This document shows, one piece after another, positions 1-5,297 of a stretch of 8,858 nt of DNA (position 1 is its first letter; every line of letters begins with the position of its first letter). The stretch is taken from contig PBMJ01000001.1 of NCBI GenBank assembly GCA_002722525.1, positions 6,340-15,197 on the forward strand, read 5' to 3'. The notes under the pieces were generated by a model that was given only the letters and a program-made list of their open reading frames with translations, was not told where the DNA came from and searched no databases. This DNA comes from Acidimicrobiaceae bacterium. GTDB lineage: Bacteria > Actinomycetota > Acidimicrobiia > Acidimicrobiales > UBA8592. A program made the position numbers and the translations under genes.

Positions 1-161
1 CTGACAATGACGACGGGTACATCGTGCGCATCGAACCATGCTGTGGCATCGATGATTTCTTGGAGCGCGTTGGTTCCCAAGGGATTTAATTTGTCCGGCT
101 GGTTAAGGGTTAACTTCCCGATGCCCTCTTCTATCTCAGCCGTAAGTGTTTCAAATGCCAT
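1..161 (-). CDS. Enoyl-CoA hydratase/isomerase family protein (N-terminal part)
   Basis: Only the first 53 codons are present; the gene continues beyond the left edge. The reverse strand reads from an ATG at 161-159 and begins MAFETLTAEIEEG, followed by the crotonase-type first strand IGKLTLNQPDKLNPLG, then an ALQEI helix and the hydrophobic strand VPVVIV. Family knowledge: the 'LNxPxKxNxL' stretch near residue 20 is a hallmark of the crotonase superfamily, whose members hydrate, isomerise or cleave acyl-CoA thioesters, commonly in beta-oxidation. The oxyanion-hole and catalytic Glu segments lie outside the window, so the exact reaction cannot be assigned. The ribosome binding site is weak (ATAGG just before the start). 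It lies 49 bases downstream of the SnoaL-like gene on the same strand, so co-transcription is possible. Confidence 0.85.
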   Translation of the reverse strand, partial: MAFETLTAEIEEGIGKLTLNQPDKLNPLGTNALQEIIDATAWFDAHDVPVVIV

Positions 162-210
162 TCGCCTATGTTGTCACAGAGAAGCCCTATATACCTAGTG
201 GACTTCGAAC

Positions 211-711
211 TTAAGGGCCTACAGGTCGGCCATTTGCTGGCCGGTCAAACGACCCGCCGCGATACCGGACAGTTTGCATTGGCATAGGGACAGCATCAAT
301 GACTTGAGTGCCGTTATGGACGCATACGCGTTCTATGATTTTCCATTCTCCGTCACGCTTCTCATAGCGGTCTAAGTACCGCCCGTACCATGTATCAACC
401 TCTCCAGTATCTTTCCTACATAGGTGGGAAATGTTATAAATTTCTCCCCGTGCGTGAACGCCATCATCGTCGAGTTCGATCTGGTGGTTATAGATCGAAT
501 GCATCGTCCATTTCCAGCGAAGGTGCGCTTTCATGCAGTAGTCGACAAATTCGTGGGCGTTACCGTTGAAATTTCCATGGTCGTCTGTTGCATCAGGCCA
601 ATAGGCTGATTTCATACATTCAGGGTCAAGGCGATCAACGCCACGGCAATAGCGCATAGCTGCATCGCGTATGTCTTCACGATCTGATAGCTGTTCTAGG
701 GTGTAGGGCAC
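211..711 (-). CDS. SnoaL-like / nuclear transport factor 2 family protein
   Basis: A 166-residue cytoplasmic protein of the cone-shaped NTF2/SnoaL-like fold (SnoaL_4 type). The N-terminus LEQLSDREDIRDAAMRYCRG followed by VDRLDPE is the classic opening helix of this family. The DATDDHG stretch near residues 40-46, a TMH motif near 69-71, and the C-terminal strands GRYLDRYEKRDGEWKI and ERVCVHNG match the usual order. Family knowledge: relatives are small hydratases, isomerases, dehydratases or ligand-binding proteins, often beside oxygenase, steroid or aromatic catabolism genes; the substrate here is unknown. I place the start at the GTG at 711-709 because GGAGG lies 4 bases upstream. An in-frame TTG at 735 would add 8 residues but has no visible ribosome binding site. 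The next gene on the same strand is a crotonase, which supports a catabolic setting; the next gene upstream is divergent. Confidence 0.85.
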   Translation of the reverse strand: MPYTLEQLSDREDIRDAAMRYCRGVDRLDPECMKSAYWPDATDDHGNFNGNAHEFVDYCMKAHLRWKWTMHSIYNHQIELDDDGVHARGEIYNISHLCRKDTGEVDTWYGRYLDRYEKRDGEWKIIERVCVHNGTQVIDAVPMPMQTVRYRGGSFDRPANGRPVGP

Positions 712-800
712 CGTTCCTCCAAAAGTCTTTTTCAAGTGGTATTTCTATAATTGCAGTTCAAAAGCAAACACGGAAATTCTATTGTGGTTATCCTAAAGAC

Positions 801-2396
801 GTGGGGAAAAATTGGGCAGCGATCTTACCTGCATGTGCAATGTGCATTATCACAGTTTTAAGTGCGTGCAGTTCTACTACTAGCGAAGAAACCAAGATAG
901 ATAGCGTTCCTACAGTTGAAACAGAAGAGGGGGAAGCTTCTCCTGGGCCAGAACCCACAGCAGTCGAAGAAAGTGAATCGCAGGAAATGAGTGAACAAGA
1001 GTCTATGGAAGACAACGACGAAGAATATGAAGTGAGATTCCGGTTTCCAAACGAGTGGGTTCCCGCTGATGGGTTGGGCGAAGGCATCCTCCAACCACTG
1101 GGTGACTCCGCCCTGCCTGAAGGGTTCGTTGAAGAAGAATACCTCTTTTCCGGTGAAGCTGTTTCGTACGTTCCCGAGGGCCCAGTGGATACTGATGGTT
1201 TCTGGACAGTGGAAGAAGGTAGTTCAGCTGCGTACAAAACCCGGATGATCTTTCGCTATCCCCCGCCAGAGCAATTTAGCGGCGTGGTGGTCGTTGAATG
1301 GTTCAATGTCACCGCAGGCGTGGACAACAGCATTGACTGGTCGTACCTGTCGGAAGAAATCGGCAGGTCTGGACACGCCTATATCGGGGTTTCCGCTCAA
1401 TATGTAGGAGTGATGGGAAGAGATACCGGCCGGATCCCTCAAGGGCTTATCGATACTCGCGGGCTGCCGGTTCGGGACCCTGACCGTTATGGAGATCTTG
1501 TTCATCCGGGTGACTCATATTCGTTCGATATTTTCTCACAGGCAACTGTTGCGAGTTTGGCGATTCTCGCCTCTCCTAACTATGGCCTTCCTGCGACAAG
1601 TGTTGTTGCGGCAGGGCAGTCACAATCAGCGGGGTATCTCACCGCTTATGTGAATGCCGTCCATCCTCTTGTCAATATTTTTGACGGGTTTCTCATCCAT
1701 GGGCGCGGTGACGGAGCGCCAAACCCTTCGGTTGATGATTCACTAGAAAATGTGTTGATTCGCACTGACGTGAATGTTCCGGTGTTGATTTATGAAACCG
1801 AAACTGATTTAACGGTACTTCAGTATGCGAACGCCCGGCAGGAAGACGGAGGCAATATTCGGACATGGGAAGTTGCAGGAGCTGCGCACGCAGATACGTA
1901 TTCGATTACCTACCCCCGTGGGTTTCCTCGGCAGGCAAGCATAGGTGCTGCTCTTGGTTGTGACGGGTTGATTAACGATGGCCCCCAGCATGAAACACTT
2001 CAAGCAGCTTTACATCATTTCGTCACATGGGTTCAAGAAGGAGTTGTTCCGCCAGCAGCGCCACGGATTGAAACAACGATCGAAGGCGAATTGTTAATTG
2101 TCCGCGATGAGATGGGTATAGCGATCGGGGGTGTTCGCACTCCGCCAGTGGACGCCCCGCTACGGATTCTCATTGGAGACCCAGGATCATCGGAAGGGTT
2201 TTGTTTTCTTTTCGGCCAAACGTTCGATATTGATTTAGGCACGCTCCAAGGCATGTACCCGTCGTTAAATGCCTACGTTGAAGCGTTAGAAACAGCAGCC
2301 GGTGAAAGCGTCGCCAACGGATGGCTCCTTCCAGAAGATGCCGAGATTATGATTGAGGAAGAAACCCGACGGGCGGAAAGAGCTGGGCTCGAATAG
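801..2396 (+). CDS. Exported lipoprotein, alpha/beta-hydrolase domain protein
   Basis: A 531-residue protein beginning with a short signal peptide ending in the lipobox LSAC, so Cys23 should be lipidated and the protein anchored outside the membrane. Residues about 24-76 form a low-complexity acidic linker rich in Glu and Ser. The rest resembles the large 'alpha/beta hydrolase domain' family (PF20091 type), with VVVVEWFNVT near 162-171 and the nucleophile elbow AAGQSQSAGY, making Ser274 the likely nucleophile. His363 in AGAAHAD is the likely catalytic histidine, and an acid in YETETD (331-336) may complete the triad. The elbow is GxSxS rather than GxSxG. The substrate is unknown; an extracellular esterase role is an inference. 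The start is a GTG at 801 with only a weak ribosome binding site, chosen because it gives a sensible signal peptide. A FAH-family gene follows 50 bases later, probably in one operon. Confidence 0.85.
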   Translation: MGKNWAAILPACAMCIITVLSACSSTTSEETKIDSVPTVETEEGEASPGPEPTAVEESESQEMSEQESMEDNDEEYEVRFRFPNEWVPADGLGEGILQPLGDSALPEGFVEEEYLFSGEAVSYVPEGPVDTDGFWTVEEGSSAAYKTRMIFRYPPPEQFSGVVVVEWFNVTAGVDNSIDWSYLSEEIGRSGHAYIGVSAQYVGVMGRDTGRIPQGLIDTRGLPVRDPDRYGDLVHPGDSYSFDIFSQATVASLAILASPNYGLPATSVVAAGQSQSAGYLTAYVNAVHPLVNIFDGFLIHGRGDGAPNPSVDDSLENVLIRTDVNVPVLIYETETDLTVLQYANARQEDGGNIRTWEVAGAAHADTYSITYPRGFPRQASIGAALGCDGLINDGPQHETLQAALHHFVTWVQEGVVPPAAPRIETTIEGELLIVRDEMGIAIGGVRTPPVDAPLRILIGDPGSSEGFCFLFGQTFDIDLGTLQGMYPSLNAYVEALETAAGESVANGWLLPEDAEIMIEEETRRAERAGLE

Positions 2397-2446
2397 GACA
2401 AATACCCAAACGTGTCTTTGTTCGCTATGTGGAAAGGAAACTCCTG

Positions 2447-3289
2447 ATGGCTTTTACATTTGCAAATGTAAACAAGAAAAGCGCCCTTATTCGAGAGAAT
2501 AGTTTCTTCGACCTTGAGACGATCTCTGACGGAGCGGTGAGCGCTGACCCGATGGAAGCTCTCACAACACCCGAAGTCCTTCATGATCTTTCCGAAAATT
2601 TAGACAACTTTGCGGCGTCGGGGAACGTTGACGATGTTGTGCTGGGCGCTCCGGTGCCTCGGCCAACGAATTCGTTCGGAATAGGCCTCAATTACCAGAC
2701 CCATGTTGATGAAGCCGCCATGGAAACCCCCGACGTTCCCATGGTGTTCGCGAAGCTCCCGTCGTGCATTACCGGACCCACATCAGACGTGCAGATGAGA
2801 AGCAGCGAATGCGACTACGAGGGTGAACTCGTCGTGGTTATCGGCCCCGGAGGCAAAGACATCGACGAAAACCAAGCGTGGGAGCATGTCATCGGCTTAA
2901 CAGTCGGCCAGGATTTCTCTGACCGTGGCGCCCAATTCATGAACATGCCAGCACAATTCACGCTAGGGAAATCCATGGATTCATTCGGCCCCACCGGACC
3001 CGTCCTTGTTTCCCCTGACAGTTTCCCCGATCCGGCGGATCTAGAGCTCCAAACAAGGGTAAATGGGGAACTACGCCAGCATGACCGTACTTCAAGCTTA
3101 ATTTTTAGTATCCCGAAACTCATCGCATTTATCTCACGTTTCGTTACCTTAACAACTGGGGACTTGATCTTTACCGGCACCCCAGAAGGCGTCGGGTTCC
3201 GCAATGGTGTTTTCCTAACTGACGGAGATGTAGTCCGCACTTACATCGAAGGCATCGGGACACTAGAAAACCGTTGCATCCAAATTTGA
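2447..3289 (+). CDS. Fumarylacetoacetate hydrolase (FAH) family protein
   Basis: A 280-residue cytoplasmic metalloenzyme of the FAH / 2-keto-4-pentenoate hydratase superfamily, whose members hydrolyse C-C bonds, decarboxylate or hydrate 2-oxo acids late in aromatic-ring degradation. Visible motifs in order are FGIGLNYQTHVDE (first active-site strand), DYEGELVVVIG with the metal-binding pair Glu125 and Glu127, GQDFSDR with Asp156 as the third Mg/Mn ligand, LGKSMDSFGPTGP with a conserved Lys near 175, and the signature TGDLIFTGTPEGVGF near the C-terminus. Length fits the family. I start at the ATG at 2447, which has AAGGA 8 bases upstream; an in-frame GTG at 2429 would add six residues ahead of a typical family N-terminus. 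It lies 50 bases after the lipoprotein hydrolase gene on the same strand, so the two probably act in the same catabolic setting. The precise substrate cannot be told from sequence. Confidence 0.93.
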   Translation: MAFTFANVNKKSALIRENSFFDLETISDGAVSADPMEALTTPEVLHDLSENLDNFAASGNVDDVVLGAPVPRPTNSFGIGLNYQTHVDEAAMETPDVPMVFAKLPSCITGPTSDVQMRSSECDYEGELVVVIGPGGKDIDENQAWEHVIGLTVGQDFSDRGAQFMNMPAQFTLGKSMDSFGPTGPVLVSPDSFPDPADLELQTRVNGELRQHDRTSSLIFSIPKLIAFISRFVTLTTGDLIFTGTPEGVGFRNGVFLTDGDVVRTYIEGIGTLENRCIQI

Positions 3290-3352
3290 GTTTGCGGCGA
3301 CTATTGAAGCAGAGCCCAAGCGTCTTCTACTAGGCTTCGTTTGGAGGTAACC

Positions 3353-3655
3353 ATGTCAGAACCTGAACCTGCCGAAAAAAAACCAGAAAAATTCTCGAAA
3401 TTAAAATCAGCTTTCAGAAAAACCGATGCTGGTCAGGAACCGTTCTCAAGCTTTGACGGCCACCCATACGACCGCTCAAGTAAAGGCTTCTCTACTCTGC
3501 GGTCGGAGTTTCTTTTTGGAAAAATCCTAAAACCGATCGATAACTATCTGGAGAAAGATGACCGTGGTGAAACTAGCGACGTCGGATTCTTCGGATCTAT
3601 ATGGCAATTCAGCGACGACGAAGATGAAAAAGAGGGAGAGGAAGAAAGTGGATGA
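3353..3655 (+). CDS. Hypothetical acidic protein upstream of SelW-like gene
   Basis: A 100-residue protein I do not recognise. The start ATG at 3353 is supported by a strong GGAGGT at 3343-3348; an in-frame TTG at 3341 would overlap that site and is rejected. Residues 1-25 are rich in Lys, Pro and Glu; the middle (about 30-65) has aromatic and hydrophobic residues (FSSFDGHPYDRSSKGF, FLFGKILKPIDNYL); the segment VGFFGSIWQF near 77-86 is hydrophobic, and the tail is a run of Asp and Glu. It has no Cys, no signal peptide and no convincing membrane helix. Its last 8 bases overlap the proposed GTG start of the SelW-like selenoprotein, so the two are likely translationally coupled and may work together. 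This is a positional inference only; no function is claimed. It begins 63 bases after the FAH gene, probably with its own promoter. Confidence 0.72.
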   Translation: MSEPEPAEKKPEKFSKLKSAFRKTDAGQEPFSSFDGHPYDRSSKGFSTLRSEFLFGKILKPIDNYLEKDDRGETSDVGFFGSIWQFSDDEDEKEGEEESG

Positions 3656-3899
3656 CGGCGACTATCAATTCAGTATTGAATACTGCGTGCCCTGAGATTA
3701 CTCAAGCGACGCCGTGCGCGTCGCCCAAGAAATCATGATCCAATACCAACACAACATGGCGTCAATGACCCTCATCCCCGGAGATAAAGGCATCTTCGAC
3801 GTCAAAGTTAACGACACCCTCATCTACTCCAAACATTCGACTGGGCGGTTTCCCGAACCCGAAGAAATAATCTCCGAACTTCAGAAAACCATCATCTAA
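3648..3899 (+). CDS. SelW-like (Rdx family) selenoprotein with in-frame TGA as Sec
   Basis: Read with TGA 3693-3695 as selenocysteine, this frame gives an 83-residue protein starting MDDGDYQFSIEYCVPUDYSS. The CVPU motif (Cys13, Sec16) sits after the first strand exactly where SelW/SelT/SelH-type Rdx proteins (thioredoxin-like fold) carry CxxU or CxxC. Downstream are the family hallmarks GIFDVKVNDTLIYSK (about 48-62) and GRFPEPEEI (about 66-74). Family knowledge: these are small cytoplasmic thiol/selenol redox proteins whose partners are poorly defined in bacteria. The start chosen is GTG 3648, with AGGA 5 bases upstream; an in-frame ATG at 3624 would add 8 basic residues. The start overlaps the end of the upstream gene by 8 bases. 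A SECIS-type hairpin follows the TGA. Standard gene calling would truncate it to a 61-residue fragment beginning at GTG 3714 and lose the active site. The alternative, a nonsense-mutated gene, is less likely because the TGA replaces precisely the redox residue. Confidence 0.9.
3696..3734 (+). promoter_or_regulatory. Candidate bacterial SECIS element
   Basis: Immediately after the TGA the mRNA can fold into a perfect 7-bp stem, GCGACGC (3706-3712) with GCGTCGC (3718-3724), closed by a 5-base loop CGTGC. A lower 4-bp helix GATT (3696-3699) with AATC (3731-3734) encloses a symmetric internal loop. The apical loop begins 17 bases after the TGA and has G as its second base followed by T. Known bacterial SECIS elements have an apical loop roughly 16-37 bases after UGA with a G in the first two loop positions, so this fits. 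Its role would be to recruit SelB carrying Sec-tRNA. The fold was done by eye. Confidence 0.78.
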
Positions 3900-4131
3900 C
3901 GCTTGCGTAATGGCAAGGCCCCCCTACTAGGCCGCTACGACTTCTTACTGCAAGAAACACTAAATGCGAAATTTCCTGTTTCCTGAGGGTCTAAATCAAA
4001 TAAGTAGTCGATATCGATGTCATCCCATTGAACACGATTTTTATTATGAACATTGTGTAAACCCCCTAAATCGGGCTTTACCAAAAGCGGTCAAGCTGCT
4101 ACAGATAGGAAATAGGAAGAAAAGGAGCATT
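3900..4131 (+). other. 232-base intergenic region and long leader before the GYD gene
   Basis: No convincing gene lies here. An open frame from 3964 reads into the GYD gene, but its codons look non-coding and the family N-terminus begins at 4132. Near the left end a weak hairpin CTTGC (3902-3906) / GCAAG (3914-3918) could end the selenoprotein transcript. The middle is AT-rich (4031-4060) and may hold the promoter of the downstream gene. A hairpin at 4057-4081 is listed separately. A palindrome TCGATATCGA sits at 4008-4017. No tRNA-like fold was recognised. Confidence 0.5.
4057..4081 (+). promoter_or_regulatory. Hairpin in the leader of the GYD-domain gene
   Basis: GTAAA (4057-4061) pairs with TTTAC (4077-4081); after one C-C mismatch, CCC (4063-4065) pairs with GGG (4073-4075), leaving a 7-base loop. 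It lies 50 bases before the start codon and is not followed by a T run, so it is not a normal terminator. It may be an RNA structure or a protein site; this is a by-eye call. Confidence 0.35.
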
Positions 4132-4458
4132 ATGCCGCATTATATGATTAGTGGTTCCTATACGGCCGAAGGTGCAAAGGCGCTACTGGCTGAAGGTGGA
4201 ACACCACGATTAGAACAAGCAAAAGGATTGATTGAGTCTCTTGGTGGGACGCTTGAAGCCATGTATTTTACGTTCGGAAGTAACGACATCGTTGGTTTCT
4301 GCGAACTTCCCAATGACTCTGCAGCCGCAGCTGCGAGCCTTTCTGTTTCATCAAGTGGCGTGATCAACGTGCACGTCACCGCCATGCTGACAGGGAAAGA
4401 CCTCGATGACGCCGCAGGTATCGCCGGACAGGTCCAGTACCGCCCGCCCGGCCAATAA
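4132..4458 (+). CDS. GYD domain-containing protein
   Basis: A 108-residue cytoplasmic protein of the GYD family (PF08734 type), with a ferredoxin-like alpha/beta fold and no firmly known function. It opens MPHYMISGSYTAEGAKALL, then has a long helix ending in LIESLGGTLEAMYFTFG, then GSNDIVGFCELPND near 49-62 (the position of the family's 'GxxDxVxxxELPD' motif), and an Ala/Ser-rich helix followed by VINVHVTAMLTGKDLDDA. The start ATG at 4132 is supported by AAAGGAG 4 bases upstream; the same frame is open back to 3964, but that extension has no homology-like features. It converges with the DUF3303-type gene, sharing a hairpin terminator between them. The 15-residue tail after the core is Gly/Pro/Gln rich. 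Confidence 0.88.
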   Translation: MPHYMISGSYTAEGAKALLAEGGTPRLEQAKGLIESLGGTLEAMYFTFGSNDIVGFCELPNDSAAAAASLSVSSSGVINVHVTAMLTGKDLDDAAGIAGQVQYRPPGQ

Positions 4459-4463
4459 ATTCG

Positions 4464-4517
4464 TTAAAAGACAAGCGGGAGGCCACAAAGACCTCTGGGC
4501 CCCCCTCTTGTCTTTAA
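4464..4517. terminator. Bidirectional hairpin terminator between convergent genes
   Basis: AAAGACAAG (4467-4475) pairs perfectly with CTTGTCTTT (4507-4515); the stem continues inward with GGG (4477-4479) against CCC (4503-4505) and GG (4481-4482) against CC (4500-4501), each separated by a single mismatch. The A and T flanks of the stem give T-rich ends on both strands. It lies between the stop codons of the GYD gene (plus) and the DUF3303-type gene (minus), where a shared Rho-independent terminator is expected. Confidence 0.8.
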
Positions 4518-4530
4518 CTGGTTAATGGGG

Positions 4531-4824
4531 TTAACCAGCGAGCTTGGCTTTAATAACTGCGCGTGCGCTTTCGTCGTCAAGGACAGGTGTCACAGTCGAT
4601 GAAATAACTTCTGACCAGTTATATACCCATGATGAAACTGCTTCAGCAGAGTCGCACTCAATGATTGCAGCTCCACTGCCGCTGGCGAAATCATGCCAGC
4701 GACCTACCAAAGTAATATCTGGACCAAGATCGGCAGCATCTTCTTCTGCCGTCATCTGACCAAAAGCCGCAAATGCGTCCATTTTCTTATCAGGGTAAAG
4801 CTCCCACTTGACCATAAATAACAT
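4531..4824 (-). CDS. DUF3303-type small protein
   Basis: A 97-residue cytoplasmic protein matching the DUF3303 pattern: MLFMVKWELYPDKK at the start, a helix with FAAFGQM, then VGRWHDFASGSGAAIIECDSAE near 40-61, and the C-terminal VYNWSEVISSTVTPVLDDE. The family is a dimeric ferredoxin-like alpha/beta barrel of unknown function. The GRWHD and 'WSxxxxxxVxPVLDDE' blocks are what I rely on. The start ATG at 4824 has AAGGA 8 bases upstream. It is transcribed away from the 96-residue gene at 4962, with a 137-base divergent promoter region between them, and toward the GYD gene. Similar fold class and adjacency suggest these small proteins belong to one physiological theme, but nothing in the sequence names it. 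Confidence 0.85.
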   Translation of the reverse strand: MLFMVKWELYPDKKMDAFAAFGQMTAEEDAADLGPDITLVGRWHDFASGSGAAIIECDSAEAVSSWVYNWSEVISSTVTPVLDDESARAVIKAKLAG

Positions 4825-4961
4825 AAAGTTCTTCCTTTCGTCGTGAATTCGCTACTGACGGTAATCAGCGATTGTTTCAGGATTGTTTCGGTAAAGTTAA
4901 TAGGCCCAAAACGCTAAGCAAGAACTAAATGACGCTATTGTTTCTCTTATAGGAGGATTCT
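4825..4961. promoter_or_regulatory. Divergent promoter region with three ATTGTTTC repeats
   Basis: This gap separates two divergently transcribed small genes and should contain both promoters. ATTGTTTC occurs at 4871-4878, 4882-4889 and 4937-4944, all on the plus strand. The first two copies are extended to GATTGTTTC and are 11 bases apart; the third is 55 bases further, also a multiple of 11, so all would face the same side of the helix. This looks like an operator array. I cannot place -35/-10 boxes with confidence. A strong AGGAGG at 4951-4956 serves the plus-strand gene. Confidence 0.45.
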
Positions 4962-5252
4962 ATGATTTTTCACGTATACCACTTTCACAACGAACTCACA
5001 TGCCCAATTAATGACACTGACTTGTTTTTAAGTTCGTTTGGATCTGTCGTCGATTCTCTTGAAGCAAATAATGTCACAGTCATAGGCGCATGGATTGATG
5101 GCCCGGGGCACAAATCATTTTATATTATCGACGCCGAATCAGCGGACGATATCCATAACGGACTGCACCCAATCATCGCTAGAGGCACAGCAGTTATAAC
5201 TCCTGTTGCTGACCTCCAAGAGCGATCGAGAGAGGTAGCAGAAGGCCAATAG
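4962..5252 (+). CDS. Small hypothetical protein, DUF3303-like alpha/beta barrel
   Basis: A 96-residue protein without a firm family name. The start ATG is preceded by a textbook AGGAGG with 5-base spacing. The pattern is strand (MIFHVYHFHNEL), helix (about 22-36), strand plus turn VTVIGAWIDGPGHKSFYIIDAES (39-61), helix, then GTAVITPVADL near 75-85. The central 'GxWxxGPGHxxxxIxDAESA' and final 'ITPVADL' echo the DUF3303 layout of the neighbouring minus-strand gene (GRWHD...IIECDSAE...VTPVLDDE), so I infer a related dimeric alpha/beta-barrel fold. It has no signal peptide or membrane helix. It diverges from the DUF3303-type gene and lies 45 bases before the phosphofructokinase gene on the same strand, so read-through into that gene is possible. 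Confidence 0.78.
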   Translation: MIFHVYHFHNELTCPINDTDLFLSSFGSVVDSLEANNVTVIGAWIDGPGHKSFYIIDAESADDIHNGLHPIIARGTAVITPVADLQERSREVAEGQ

Positions 5253-5297
5253 AGGCATGACACTGTCAGTAAAACATTCGACGAATACGAACATGGC

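Noticed and set aside
788..1237. Minus-strand Ser-rich open frame opposite the lipoprotein gene
   Set aside because: It is the antisense of the Glu/Ser-rich linker and catalytic region, with no family features; a shadow.
2815..3240. Minus-strand open frame opposite the FAH gene
   Set aside because: Overlaps a gene with clear catalytic motifs and has no recognisable features of its own.
3304..3336. Promoter TTGAAG plus TACTAG before the hypothetical gene
   Set aside because: Spacing of 18 is acceptable, but the -10 lacks the conserved final T, so I did not list it as a feature.
3648..3899. The TGA as a nonsense mutation making a pseudogene
   Set aside because: The frame is otherwise intact, the TGA is exactly at the redox position of CxxU, and a SECIS-like hairpin follows; selenocysteine explains all three.
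3714..3899. A 61-residue gene starting at the GTG at 3714
   Set aside because: It lacks the first strand and the redox motif that define the family, and no ribosome binding site precedes it; it is the part after the selenocysteine codon.
4008..4017. Palindrome TCGATATCGA
   Set aside because: Only 10 bases, with no second copy noticed and no link to a gene start; expected by chance.
3964..4131. N-terminal extension of the GYD protein
   Set aside because: The GYD family begins at MPHYMISGSY (4132), which has its own ribosome binding site; the upstream codons look like random AT-rich sequence.
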